NCBI RefSeq assembly: GCF_000758825.1
Contig: NZ_JRMX01000015.1
Location: forward strand, 124,001 to 188,000
Direction of reading: 5' to 3'
Length of the DNA: 64,000 nt
Source of the DNA: Arcanobacterium sp. S3PF19
Lineage (GTDB): Bacteria; Actinomycetota; Actinomycetes; Actinomycetales; Actinomycetaceae
The stretch's first letter is position 1. Every line of letters begins with the position of its first letter. The notes below the pieces were generated by a model. The model saw only the letters and a list, made by a program, of their open reading frames with translations. It was not told the DNA's origin and searched no databases. Position numbers and translations under genes: made by a program. Positions 18,699 through 28,148 of this stretch are shown in pieces.

Positions 18699-20102
18699 AT
18701 GAAAACCTCTGCGCAGGCATTCGTGCAGGCACGGGCAGCAATCCCGGGAGGAGTCAATTCCCCGGTGCGCGCCTGGGCCGCAGTCGGCGGGGCACCGCTG
18801 TTTATCAGCCGGGCCCGGGGTGCATATATCACGGATATCGAGGGACGCGAATACGTGGATTTGGTCTGTACGTGGGGTCCTTCTCTTCTCGGGCATGCCC
18901 ATCCGCAGGTTACCGCGGCCGTGCGGGAAGCGGCGGAACGCGGCCTGAGCTTTGGCGCGCCGCACGAAAACGAAACCGTTTTGGCAAACATGATTACCGC
19001 CCGTATGCCCCCGGCTTTCCGGATACGCATGGTTTCCACGGGAACCGAAGCAACAATGACCGCGATCCGTCTGGCACGCGCCGTCACCGGCCGGCCGTTT
19101 ATCGTGAAATTTGCGGGATGCTACCACGGCCATTCCGATTCGCTGCTGGTTGCCGCGGGCAGCGGCGTCGCCACACAGGGACTGCCGGGCAGCGCGGGAG
19201 TAACCGCGGGCACAGCCGCAGATACGCTGGTTGTCCCCTACAACGACGAAGCCGCGCTGGAGCGCGTATTTGAAGAGTCCGGCGCGAAAATTGCGGCCGT
19301 AATCACTGAGTCCGCTCCGGCAAACATGGGCGTGATTACCCCGAAACCCGGATTTAACCGGTGTATCCGCCGGCTCACCCGGGAACACGGCGCACTGATG
19401 ATCACCGACGAGGTTCTTACCGGTTTCCGCTGTTCGCCCGCGGGATACTGGGGACTGGAAGCAGGGTACGGGCCCGCTTCCCTTCCCGCTTATCTGCCCG
19501 CGGCGGCGATGCAGGGGGAAGAGGAACGCCGGCAGTGGCAGAAAACACAGCTGGCACAGGCCCAATACGTGCCCGATATTATCACTTTCGGAAAAATCGT
19601 GGGCGGAGGAATGCCTTTGGCCGCTCTGGGCGGAGCGCCGGAAATCATGGACCGTCTTGCCCCCGTCGGTGACGTGTATCAGGCAGGTACGCTTTCCGGA
19701 AATCCGCTTGCCGCGGCGGCGGGCATCGCCACGCTGAAATATGCGGACGAAGCGGTGTACAGAGCGGTCGACAGCGCAGCCGAACAGCTGACCGAAGGGC
19801 TGGGCGCCGAATTTGACCGCGCCTCGGTTCCCTTCCGCATTAATCGTGCGGGAAGTCTGTTCAGCGTGTTTTTCGGCAGGGAACCGGCGGAAAACGGCGT
19901 GGAAAATTATGCACAGGCCCGGGCGCAGAATACTGCGGCATATACGGCTTTCTTCCACGCCATGCTCGACGGCGGTGTGTATCTGCCGCCGTCGTGCTTT
20001 GAAGCGTGGTTTGTTTCCGCCCGGCATACGCCGCAGGTTCTCGACCGAATTTTCGCCGCTCTTCCCAATGCGGTAAACGCCGTAAAAAAGGCACTCGGCT
20101 GA
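18699..20102 (+). CDS. hemL: glutamate-1-semialdehyde 2,1-aminomutase
   Basis: The product is 467 aa, roughly 30 longer than usual. The PLP lysine is K299 in ITFGKIVGGGMPLAALGG; GGVNSPVRAW, the STGTEATMTAIRLARA motif and the substrate-loop YNDEAAL are present. It converts glutamate-1-semialdehyde to 5-aminolevulinate, completing the HemA-HemL entry route. An insertion rich in Gln/Glu (about 262-290, EEERRQWQKTQLAQAQ) lies before the lysine motif, where the family normally has a short loop. AAAGGAG sits 7 nt before the ATG. It is the last gene of the rightward heme operon and is followed by a strong terminator. Confidence 0.95.
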   Translation: MKTSAQAFVQARAAIPGGVNSPVRAWAAVGGAPLFISRARGAYITDIEGREYVDLVCTWGPSLLGHAHPQVTAAVREAAERGLSFGAPHENETVLANMITARMPPAFRIRMVSTGTEATMTAIRLARAVTGRPFIVKFAGCYHGHSDSLLVAAGSGVATQGLPGSAGVTAGTAADTLVVPYNDEAALERVFEESGAKIAAVITESAPANMGVITPKPGFNRCIRRLTREHGALMITDEVLTGFRCSPAGYWGLEAGYGPASLPAYLPAAAMQGEEERRQWQKTQLAQAQYVPDIITFGKIVGGGMPLAALGGAPEIMDRLAPVGDVYQAGTLSGNPLAAAAGIATLKYADEAVYRAVDSAAEQLTEGLGAEFDRASVPFRINRAGSLFSVFFGREPAENGVENYAQARAQNTAAYTAFFHAMLDGGVYLPPSCFEAWFVSARHTPQVLDRIFAALPNAVNAVKKALG

Positions 20103-20157
20103 CCTCAAATACGGCAGGCACGCTTTCGCGCACAAAATAACACAGCCGAAGAAGCAG

Positions 20158-20199
20158 TCCGGGGCCGCAGACACGCTGCGGCCCCGGACGCACCTTTTT
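20158..20199 (+). terminator. intrinsic terminator of the rightward heme operon
   Basis: A 13-bp stem TCCGGGGCCGCAG / CTGCGGCCCCGGA with a 5-nt loop is followed by CGCACCTTTTT. It abuts the kup stop codon from the other strand. Confidence 0.88.
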
Positions 20200-20201
20200 G
20201 G

Positions 20202-22139
20202 TTACAGGTAGATGGATCCGCCGATAATGGCGGTTCTGCTGCGCGGCAGACGCATCACGTCCACACGCTGGGTGGCGTTGCGGATCAGAAACATAAACAG
20301 CGAACGGCGCCACATCAGATACCAGGGCACCTGATCGGATTTTTGCAGTTCCAGCACCGAGACAAAATAACGTGCCTGATCTTCGCGAAACACAAATTCG
20401 GCGTCCGGGTTGCTGCACAGGCGCAGATTATAGGGAATATCAATTGTGTCGTTAAACCCGAGACTGATTGTGATATCAAAAAGTTTCTGCTCGTGGCGGC
20501 CGAAGCGTTCCACACTCACCCGCTGCGCGTGGCGCACGTGCGGGATATTGAGCACTTTTACGTGCACAAGCACGATCTGTTCGTGCGTGCATTGGTTGAA
20601 ACGCAGATTTTCCTTCAGACCGATCGGCACCGTGCCTCTGTTTTCGTGCAGGTAAATTGCCTGGCCGGGAAGCCTGCGCACTTCCTTTTCGCGCAGTGTT
20701 TTCAGCAGCGTGCGCATATTGATTTCAATTTCGCTGCGTCTGTCGCGCACGGCGCGCACACCCCAAATCCATGTCGCCATGACCAGGAGAAATACCGAGG
20801 CGATCAGAATCGGAAGCCAGCCGCCCGTCGGAATTTTCTGCACATTTGCCGAAAAATAGGAAATTTCCAGACTCAGAATTATGCACAGCATCGGAATAAT
20901 CCGCACCCAACTCCACCTCAGAACATGCCGCGCAAAGAGGAAGAAGAGCGTGGTGGTCAGAAGTTCCGTACCCGTAACCGCCAAACCGTAGGCATGGGAG
21001 AGTGCATCGGAAGACTTAAAACCGATAATCAGCACGCCCACCCCGATGGCCAGCAGCACGTTAATCGCGGGCACATAAATCTGCCCGCCTTCGGATTTGG
21101 AAGTGTGCAAAATCCTCATTCTGGGCAGAAAACCGAGGTTAAGAGCCTGGGCCGTGACCGAAAACGCTCCGGAGATTACGGCCTGGGAGGCGATTACCGT
21201 AGCCAGTGTGGCCAGCACGATCACGGGCAGACGCAGACCTTCCGGCACAAGATAGAAGAACGGTGCGTCAACGGCTGTGGGATGTTCCAAAATCAGTGCC
21301 GCCTGCCCCAGATAATTCAGCGCCAGACAGGGCAGAACCATCATAAACCACGCACGGGCAATCGGAGTGCGCCCGAAATGCCCCATATCGGCATACAGCG
21401 CCTCCGCGCCGGTGATTGCCAGCACCGCCGCACCGAGCACACCGAATGTAAGGAGCGGGTGCTGCCACACAAAACCGAGCGCATACGTGGGCAGCAGCGC
21501 GCTCAGAATCCCGGGGTTGGCATATATATGCGGAACACCGAGCGCGGCAAGCGTCAGGAACCACAGTGCCATAATCGGCCCGAACGCCCGCCCCACAAGT
21601 GACGTGCCAAATCTTTGGATTCCAAACAGAAATGCCAAAATTACCAGCGAAACCGGCACTATCAGCCGCTGTGCGTCCGGATAAACGGTTTCCAGCCCCT
21701 CCACCGCGCTCATCACCGACATCGCTGGGGTAATCATGGAATCGCCGAAAAACAGAGCCGCTCCCACGAGTCCCAAAACTGTCACAATTTTAAAGCCCGT
21801 TTTCACCAGTGTCTTGCGCAGCAGTGCGGTCAGCGCCAAAATTCCGCCTTCGCCGTCGTTGTCGGCGCGCATTACAAGGAGCACATATTTAAATGACACG
21901 ATAATCATTACCGACCACAGCAGCAGGGACAGTATTCCGTATACGCCTTCCTGCGTGGGGACTACGGAATGATTGTCGAAAGTGAAAATCGAACGCATCG
22001 CATACAGAGGAGAAGTTCCGATATCCCCGTATACCACACCGAGCGCAGCCAGAGAAAGACCCGCCCGGGCTTTCCGGGAAACCGGTTCATGCCGTTCAAA
22101 TACCTTTTTCCCATGCGTTTTAGCGCTGTTTGCGCGCAT
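20202..22139 (-). CDS. kup: low-affinity potassium uptake protein Kup
   Basis: From ATG 22139 the product is 645 aa; the frame continues 26 codons further but those lack homology. After a basic leader comes LAALGVVYGDIGTSPLYAM, the Kup/HAK signature in the first membrane helix. About 12 hydrophobic segments follow to about residue 450, then a soluble C-terminal domain ending in GSIYL, as in E. coli Kup. It is a K+/H+ symporter in the cytoplasmic membrane. No ribosome site is visible; TAAAGT lies 5 nt before the ATG, so a leaderless mRNA is possible. A run of six G lies further upstream. It converges with the heme operon. Confidence 0.95.
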   Translation of the reverse strand: MRANSAKTHGKKVFERHEPVSRKARAGLSLAALGVVYGDIGTSPLYAMRSIFTFDNHSVVPTQEGVYGILSLLLWSVMIIVSFKYVLLVMRADNDGEGGILALTALLRKTLVKTGFKIVTVLGLVGAALFFGDSMITPAMSVMSAVEGLETVYPDAQRLIVPVSLVILAFLFGIQRFGTSLVGRAFGPIMALWFLTLAALGVPHIYANPGILSALLPTYALGFVWQHPLLTFGVLGAAVLAITGAEALYADMGHFGRTPIARAWFMMVLPCLALNYLGQAALILEHPTAVDAPFFYLVPEGLRLPVIVLATLATVIASQAVISGAFSVTAQALNLGFLPRMRILHTSKSEGGQIYVPAINVLLAIGVGVLIIGFKSSDALSHAYGLAVTGTELLTTTLFFLFARHVLRWSWVRIIPMLCIILSLEISYFSANVQKIPTGGWLPILIASVFLLVMATWIWGVRAVRDRRSEIEINMRTLLKTLREKEVRRLPGQAIYLHENRGTVPIGLKENLRFNQCTHEQIVLVHVKVLNIPHVRHAQRVSVERFGRHEQKLFDITISLGFNDTIDIPYNLRLCSNPDAEFVFREDQARYFVSVLELQKSDQVPWYLMWRRSLFMFLIRNATQRVDVMRLPRSRTAIIGGSIYL

Positions 22140-22319
22140 CTGAAACTTTAGCACGAGGAATACAATATCCCCCCACCCCATGGGTAATACCAGTCTTTTT
22201 GCTATCTTTTCGGTCACATTCGGTAAAAAATGAGTATTTTTGTCTCAAAATAGGCGTGATACACGCCACTACATACATGATTATTACGCTAATCACCGCA
22301 AACGTGAAACAATAAATTC

Positions 22320-24992
22320 ATGACTGAAAATATAAAATCCGCATTGCTCGATCACACCGAGGTTCCGGAAAGAGCCGCCCTGGAAGGATTGGAAAACCGC
22401 TGGGGGCAGGCATGGGCCGACGGTGGCACATACACATTCAACCGCAACAGCGACCGTAAATCCGTATATTCGATTGACACACCGCCCCCGACCGTTTCGG
22501 GTTCACTGCACGTCGGTCACGTTTTCAGCTATACGCACACGGATATTGTCGCCCGCTACAGGCGTATGTGCGGATACAACGTATTTTATCCGATGGGATG
22601 GGACGACAACGGTCTGCCCACCGAACGCCGTGTACAAAATTATTACGGGGTGCGCTGCGATCCCTCCCTGCCCTACGAGCCCAATTTCGTTCCCCCGCAC
22701 AGCGGCGACGGAAAATCAATCAAATACGCAGATCAGATGCCTATTTCACGGCGCAATTTCATCGAACTGTGCCAACAGCTCACCAAAGAAGACGAAAAAC
22801 AGTTTGAGAATCTGTGGCGCCGTCTCGGTCTTTCCGTTGACTGGTCGGAGCATTATCAGACAATCGGCACAAAAGCACAGAAGGTGGCACAGGCGGCATT
22901 TCTGCGCAATCTCAGCCGCGGCGAGGCCTACCAGGCCGAGGCTCCCGGGCTGTGGGACGTAACATTTCAAACGGCAGTGGCACAGGCGGAACTGGAATCG
23001 CGCGACTACCCCGGCCACTATCACGCGCTTGCTTTCCATGCCGAAGACGGATCGGACGTAATTATCGAGACCACACGCCCGGAGCTCCTTCCCGCATGCG
23101 TTGCCCTGATCGCACATCCGGAGGACGAACGCTACCGCCACCTTTTCGGAACAACCGTCACCTCTCCGATTTTCGGCGTGAAACTTCCGGTTCTTGCCCA
23201 CCGCGCCGCGGAAATCGACAAGGGCGCGGGAATCGCCATGTGCTGTACTTTCGGCGACGTAACCGACGTGCAGTGGTGGCGGGAACTGAATCTTCCGATG
23301 CGCTGCGTACTGGGCAAAGACGGACGTCTGCTGCGCGAGACACCGTCGTGGATCACATCCGAATCCGGACTCGAAATGTATGCCCTGATGGCAGGAAAAA
23401 CCACCTTCTCCGCGCGCAAAGCGCTGGTGGAAAAACTGCGCGAAACAGGGGAACTGCACGGCGAGCCGACACCCACAATGCGTAAAACAAACTTCTTTGA
23501 AAAAGGCGACAAGCCTCTGGAAATCGTCACTTCCCGTCAGTGGTACATCCGCAACGGAGGCAACCCCTATCCCGAGAAAAACGGAAAAGAGCTGCGCGAA
23601 AATCTGCTTGCCCGCGGGCAGGAACTGCGCTTCCATCCCGATTTCATGAAAGTACGCTACAACAATTGGGTGGAGGGGCTGAATTCCGACTGGCTCATTT
23701 CCCGCCAGCGTTTCTTCGGCGTGCCTCTTCCGCTGTGGTACAGAATCAAAGAAAACGGGGACGTGGATTACGACGATGTACTTACCCCATCCGAAGACCG
23801 GCTGCCGGTGGATCCGTCTTCCGACTGCCCGCCGGGATTCTCCGAGTCCGCGCGGGACTGCCCGGGCGGATTTACCGCGGAAATAGATATTATGGACACC
23901 TGGGCCACTTCTTCGCTCACGCCGCAGATTGCGGGCGGATGGCTGCACGACGAAGATCTGTTTTCCAAAGTCTATCCGATGGATCTGCGCCCCCAGGGAC
24001 AGGACATCATCCGTACCTGGCTGTTTTCCACGATGGTTCGCGCCCATCTTGAATTCGGCGCAATTCCGTGGAAACACGCGGCAATCTCGGGATGGATTCT
24101 CGACCCGGACCACAAGAAAATGTCGAAGTCCAAAGGCAATGTGGTTACGCCCATGGGACTGCTGGAAAAGCACGGTTCCGATGCCGTGCGCTACTGGGCC
24201 GCTTCCGCGCGCCTGGGCACCGATGCGGCATTCGACGAACAGCAGATGAAAATCGGACGCCGTCTGGCGCTGAAGGTTCTCAACGGCTCAAAGTTTGCAT
24301 TCCGCGCGGGCGGGGAAAACGCTCCCGTGGTTTTGGATCCCCGGCTCGTCACCTGCGAGACGGACCGGTCCATGCTGGCAGAGCTGGCGAAGGTGATTAC
24401 CCGCGCAACGCAGGCACTGGAAGATTACGACCACACGCGGGCACTGGAAGTTACGGAAACCTGTTTCTGGACGTTCTGCGACGATTATCTGGAACTGGTG
24501 AAGGCGCGTGCCACAGACAGGGACGGCGCACTTGCGGCTGCGGGAAAGAACGGGCAGATTGTTTCGGCACGCGTGGCCCTGAATCTGGCGGTCGACGTTT
24601 TCGTCCGCCTGCTTGCCCCCGTACTTCCCTACGCCACCGAGGAGGTGTGGTCCTGGTACCGCACCGGTTCGGTACACCGCGCACCCTGGCCCAAAGCCTC
24701 CGAGCTCGCCGACGCCGTGGGGAACACCTCCGAAGATGTGCTGCACGCGGCATCGGAGGCATTGCGCGCGCTGCGGAAGATAAAAACGGAGGCAAAGGTC
24801 AGCCAGCGTACCCCTTACTCCAATGTGACGGTGCAGGCCCCGAAGGAGCTTCTCGGACTGCTTGAATCGGCACGCGGGGATCTGACCGCCGCCGCTTCCG
24901 TGACCGGCCAACTGCGGTTTGTCGGCGCAGAAGATGCCGACTCGCCTGTGCAGGTAACGGATTTTACGCTTATTGAAACACCGAAACGGTGA
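22320..24992 (+). CDS. valS: valyl-tRNA synthetase
   Basis: The 890-aa class I synthetase has HVGH (64-67) in PPTVSGSLHVGHVFSY and KMSKS (600-604) in DHKKMSKSKGNV. The DDNGLPTERRVQNYYGVRCDP segment identifies ValRS of the type common in actinobacteria. The CP1 editing domain lies about 210-380, and the anticodon-binding domain is C-terminal. It lacks the long C-terminal coiled coil of E. coli-type ValRS. Start codon ATG 22320 has no clear ribosome site (ACAATAAATTC precedes it), hinting at leaderless translation. No T-box is present, unlike ileS. A terminator follows. Confidence 0.96.
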   Translation: MTENIKSALLDHTEVPERAALEGLENRWGQAWADGGTYTFNRNSDRKSVYSIDTPPPTVSGSLHVGHVFSYTHTDIVARYRRMCGYNVFYPMGWDDNGLPTERRVQNYYGVRCDPSLPYEPNFVPPHSGDGKSIKYADQMPISRRNFIELCQQLTKEDEKQFENLWRRLGLSVDWSEHYQTIGTKAQKVAQAAFLRNLSRGEAYQAEAPGLWDVTFQTAVAQAELESRDYPGHYHALAFHAEDGSDVIIETTRPELLPACVALIAHPEDERYRHLFGTTVTSPIFGVKLPVLAHRAAEIDKGAGIAMCCTFGDVTDVQWWRELNLPMRCVLGKDGRLLRETPSWITSESGLEMYALMAGKTTFSARKALVEKLRETGELHGEPTPTMRKTNFFEKGDKPLEIVTSRQWYIRNGGNPYPEKNGKELRENLLARGQELRFHPDFMKVRYNNWVEGLNSDWLISRQRFFGVPLPLWYRIKENGDVDYDDVLTPSEDRLPVDPSSDCPPGFSESARDCPGGFTAEIDIMDTWATSSLTPQIAGGWLHDEDLFSKVYPMDLRPQGQDIIRTWLFSTMVRAHLEFGAIPWKHAAISGWILDPDHKKMSKSKGNVVTPMGLLEKHGSDAVRYWAASARLGTDAAFDEQQMKIGRRLALKVLNGSKFAFRAGGENAPVVLDPRLVTCETDRSMLAELAKVITRATQALEDYDHTRALEVTETCFWTFCDDYLELVKARATDRDGALAAAGKNGQIVSARVALNLAVDVFVRLLAPVLPYATEEVWSWYRTGSVHRAPWPKASELADAVGNTSEDVLHAASEALRALRKIKTEAKVSQRTPYSNVTVQAPKELLGLLESARGDLTAAASVTGQLRFVGAEDADSPVQVTDFTLIETPKR

Positions 24993-24997
24993 ATCGG

Positions 24998-25031
24998 GCG
25001 GGGCTGAAAATGAGTTTCGGCCCCGCTTTTT
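24998..25031 (+). terminator. intrinsic terminator after valS
   Basis: The stem GCGGGGCTGAAA / TTTCGGCCCCGC with loop ATGAG-type is followed by TTTTTC. Confidence 0.9.
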
Positions 25032-25095
25032 CATTCACAGTCGGTTTTTTCGTCTATACTTAGATAATCGGTCCGGAAGAAACGAAGGGAGCTCA

Positions 25096-26928
25096 ATGAG
25101 CGACTATATTGAAGAACCGGGAATATCCTATACACCGGGAAAGATCGAGATTCCCGACACCCTAAGCGTACCCGGGCTGCTGCTGCAGATGGCCGAACGC
25201 ACGCCGAAAAAAGTAGCCGTGGAGCGCAAAGCCGAAGTTTCCGGGCAGTGGGTGAAGGTCACTTTCAAACAGTTTCTGTTTGAAATTCGCCAGGTGGCAC
25301 GGGGCCTGATCGCATCCGGGATTAAACCGGGCGACAATGTGGCAATTATGGCACACACTTCCTATGAGTGGACGCTGTTTGATTTCGCCATTCAGTTTGC
25401 CGGCGCCCGGGCAATTCCCATCTACGAAACATCGTCCACGGAGCAGGCGGAATGGATTATCACCAACTCCGAAATTGTGGCTGCGGTGGTAGAGGATCCG
25501 ATGATGCGCGCGATTCTCGATCCGGTGTTTAAGAAGGAACGCAGATTTAAGCAGACATGGGTTATTTCCGACGACGCTCAGGGCAAGTTAAGCAGACTCG
25601 GGGAGACTGTGGACGATTCCCTCCCGGATAAACTGGTTGCGGCACAGAAAGCCGACGATCTGTGGACGATTATTTACACTTCCGGCACTACCGGTAAACC
25701 AAAAGGCGTGGAGCTTACGCACCGCAACGTCCTGCATGTGGCGATGAACGGTGTAACGAATGAGGAGCTGATGAAGATTTTGGGCGGAAAGGAAGCCCGT
25801 ACGCTTCTCTTTCTGCCGATGGCGCACGTGTTTGCCAGATTCATCAACATCACCGTAATGTACGGCGGAAACGTGGTGGGATACAGCCCGAACATCAAAA
25901 ACCTGGTGGCAGATTTCCGCTCTTTCCGGCCCACTCTGGTTTTGGCCGTACCGCGGGTGTTTGAAAAACTGTACAACGCTGCCGACGCCAAAGCGGGCAG
26001 GGGTTTAAAGCTCAAGGTGTTCAGGCATTTTGCAAAAGTGGCGATTAACTATTCCCGCGCTCTGGACACCAAGGAAGGCCCCTCGGCGAAGCTGAAGGCA
26101 CAGCACCGATTGGGAGACCGTGCCCTGTACGGGCGTTTGCGCGAAATCACGGGCGGCAGAATGCACTACGCCATTTCGGGCGGCGCGCCTTTGGGAGAAC
26201 GGCTGGGGCATTTTTTCCGCGGCGCGGGGATAACTGTGTTTGAGGGCTACGGTCTGACCGAAACTTCTGCACCCACGACCGTGAACCGCCCGGGCAATAT
26301 CGCGATCGGATCGGTCGGCCAGGCATATCCCGGCTGCTATCTGAAAATTGACGACGACGGGGAACTTCTCGTCAAAGGAGATCACGTTTTCCGGGCATAC
26401 CACAACAGCCCCAAAGAGACAAAGGAAGCATTCACGGAAGACGGATGGTTCCGCACGGGCGATATCGGCAGAATTGACGAAAATGATTTCGTGTGGATTA
26501 CCGGGCGCAAGAAAGAACTGATCGTAACCGCCGGCGGAAAGAATGTTGCTCCCGCCATTTTGGAAGACAACCTGCGCGGGCATCCCCTGATTTCCCAGGT
26601 AGTTGTGGTCGGCGACAAGAAACCGTTTATTGCCGCCCTGATAACGCTGGACGCGGAGGCACTTCCGCAGTGGCTGGAAAACCACGAGTTGGAGCCAATG
26701 ACGCTTTCCCAGGCGATCACCGATCCGCAGATCGTCGCCGCCGTGGACCGCGCGGTGAAGTATGCGAACCGCACGGTCTCGCGGGCGGAATCGATTCGTA
26801 AGTTTGTGATTCTTCCGGGTGATTTTACGGTGACTAACGGTTACCTGACACCGTCGATGAAGGTCCGCCGCGCGAATGTGATCGCCGATTTTGCCGATGA
26901 GATTGCCGGGATCTACGGTGAAAAGTAA
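25096..26928 (+). CDS. long-chain fatty-acid-CoA ligase (AMP-binding, FadD15-like)
   Basis: The ATG at 25096 has GAAGGGAG 5 nt upstream, giving 610 aa; a longer frame upstream crosses the valS terminator and is rejected. Adenylate-forming motifs are clear: TIIYTSGTTGKPKGVELTHRN (about 193-213), GYGLTETSAPTTVNRPGN (about 424-441), RTGDIGRIDENDF and the hinge GRKKELIVTAGGKNVAP. It activates fatty acids to acyl-CoA through acyl-adenylates at the inner face of the membrane. TATACT (25055-25060) is a likely -10, though its -35 is weak. It is monocistronic, between two terminators. The exact chain-length preference cannot be read from sequence. Confidence 0.9.
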   Translation: MSDYIEEPGISYTPGKIEIPDTLSVPGLLLQMAERTPKKVAVERKAEVSGQWVKVTFKQFLFEIRQVARGLIASGIKPGDNVAIMAHTSYEWTLFDFAIQFAGARAIPIYETSSTEQAEWIITNSEIVAAVVEDPMMRAILDPVFKKERRFKQTWVISDDAQGKLSRLGETVDDSLPDKLVAAQKADDLWTIIYTSGTTGKPKGVELTHRNVLHVAMNGVTNEELMKILGGKEARTLLFLPMAHVFARFINITVMYGGNVVGYSPNIKNLVADFRSFRPTLVLAVPRVFEKLYNAADAKAGRGLKLKVFRHFAKVAINYSRALDTKEGPSAKLKAQHRLGDRALYGRLREITGGRMHYAISGGAPLGERLGHFFRGAGITVFEGYGLTETSAPTTVNRPGNIAIGSVGQAYPGCYLKIDDDGELLVKGDHVFRAYHNSPKETKEAFTEDGWFRTGDIGRIDENDFVWITGRKKELIVTAGGKNVAPAILEDNLRGHPLISQVVVVGDKKPFIAALITLDAEALPQWLENHELEPMTLSQAITDPQIVAAVDRAVKYANRTVSRAESIRKFVILPGDFTVTNGYLTPSMKVRRANVIADFADEIAGIYGEK

Positions 26929-26945
26929 TTAGAACACAATAATTC

Positions 26946-26985
26946 GGGTGCCTCTGCCAAAACAGCGCAGAGGCACCCTTTTCTT
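26946..26985 (+). terminator. intrinsic terminator after the acyl-CoA ligase
   Basis: The stem GGGTGCCTCTGC / GCAGAGGCACCC has a loop of about 9 nt and is followed by TTTTCTT. Confidence 0.92.
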
Positions 26986-27000
26986 ATAAGCTCCCGTCCG

Positions 27001-27066
27001 TTTCGGGCAACCAAACGGACAGATGTGGGTTCCTGAGGGCACATCTGTCCGCCCGGTTGCCCGAAA
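27001..27066. repeat. 66-nt inverted-repeat element, copy A
   Basis: The outer arms TTTCGGGCAACC / GGTTGCCCGAAA (12 bp, perfect) and the inner arms CGGACAGATGTG / CACATCTGTCCG (12 bp, perfect) enclose GGTTCCTGAGGG. A related element of exactly the same length lies at 52337-52402. It is intergenic, between two terminators, and encodes no protein. Confidence 0.8.
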
Positions 27067-27121
27067 TGAACACCCCAATTCGGCACACACCCAAAATCCC
27101 CGCGGAACGGAACAAAACGGA

Positions 27122-27157
27122 ACAAAAAGTTTCCCCGGCGCAACGCGCCGGGGAAAC
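27122..27157 (-). terminator. intrinsic terminator after the LPKTG protein gene
   Basis: On the minus strand the stem GTTTCCCCGGCGC / GCGCCGGGGAAAC (13 bp, 3-nt loop) is followed by TTTTTG. Confidence 0.93.
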
Positions 27158-27186
27158 CCCACCCAAAATCAAATTACAGAATCAAG

Positions 27187-28107
27187 TCAGTGTGCACGAC
27201 GACGCAGGAACGTACCCGCACCGGCAGCAGCACCTCCGAGACCGAGAACCAAGGCCACACCAATACCGGTCTTGGGGAGCTTGCCCTTCTTATTTTTGGC
27301 AGCCTTCTCCGCAACAGTCTTCTTATCCTTAGCAGACTTCTTGTCTGCATCGGACTTCTTATCCGCAGGCGTATTGGCTGCGTCCGGCTTCTTATTGGGA
27401 TCGACAGTCGGCGTCGTGGGATTGGCAGTGGTGCCGGCAGGCTTTACTCTTGCATCGACATCCGAAAGCTGTACCCGCTCACCCGGCTTAAGAGCACTGT
27501 TCAGCATCGCAAGCAAATTTGCCACGGAAGACTTCTTGGAAGCACGAATCTGCTTCGCAAGGAAATTCTTCCCCAAAGCTTCTGCCTTCAATGCCAGCGC
27601 TTCCTTCACCTCAGCATCATTCGTGCCTTTGGCGACAGCAACCTTTCCGCGTGTAAGATACGAATTCAGCTGCTTCTGAGCGTCAAAAATGGTGATCTGA
27701 CCGGCCAGAACTTTATCGGCAAGCGCCTTGTCGGCGATCTTGTCCATAATCAGCTTTGCCATCTTTTCCCGCTCGGCCTTCACCAAAGCTTCTTCTGTCT
27801 TCTTCTTCTTCAGCTCGCACGAGTTGTAACCGGTATCGCCGGACTTAATGCCCTCGCAGACATCCTTTTTCTCCTCAGCGGGCTTTACAGGCTTCTTGGC
27901 AGGTGCCTTAAGTTTGGCAATTTCCGCTTCCAGAGCTTTGCACTGTGCAGGTCCGATGATATTATCATCAACACAGTTGACCTGGTACCTGTGTTCCAGC
28001 ACAGACAAATCCTGCTTACCCGCATCCGCACCAAATGCGGTTGCGGGAACTACAACGGCGGAAAGCGCGAGTGCCCCAACCGACACTCCGGAAAATAATT
28101 TCTTCAT
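27187..28107 (-). CDS. sortase-anchored surface protein (LPKTG), unknown function
   Basis: The product is 306 aa. Residues 1-26 are a Sec signal peptide (MKKLFSGVSVGALALSAVVV, cleavage after AFG A). LPKTG at 277-281 is followed by a hydrophobic stretch and FLRRRAH, a complete cell-wall sorting signal. The mature region is Lys/Ala/Glu-rich and helical, with four cysteines in its first third (NCVDDNIIGPAQC, DVCEG, NSCELKKKK) that could form disulfides. A Pro/Lys/Asp-rich wall-spanning stretch (about 222-275) precedes the anchor. I recognise no enzymatic domain; an adhesin or structural role is possible. GGGAGAG lies 4 nt before the ATG. Expression is probably set by the poly-G tract in its promoter. 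It ends in its own terminator, so it is monocistronic. Confidence 0.88.
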   Translation of the reverse strand: MKKLFSGVSVGALALSAVVVPATAFGADAGKQDLSVLEHRYQVNCVDDNIIGPAQCKALEAEIAKLKAPAKKPVKPAEEKKDVCEGIKSGDTGYNSCELKKKKTEEALVKAEREKMAKLIMDKIADKALADKVLAGQITIFDAQKQLNSYLTRGKVAVAKGTNDAEVKEALALKAEALGKNFLAKQIRASKKSSVANLLAMLNSALKPGERVQLSDVDARVKPAGTTANPTTPTVDPNKKPDAANTPADKKSDADKKSAKDKKTVAEKAAKNKKGKLPKTGIGVALVLGLGGAAAGAGTFLRRRAH

Positions 28108-28148
28108 TTTCTCTCCCGTTAATTATGTGTTTGTTAACGACACTAAGG

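Noticed and set aside
18492-20174. 560-codon minus-strand frame opposite hemB end and hemL
   Set aside because: Lies across hemL, whose motifs are clear, and crosses the heme-operon terminator.
22169-22174. Run of six C upstream of kup
   Set aside because: Too short to slip often, and not placed between promoter elements I can recognise.
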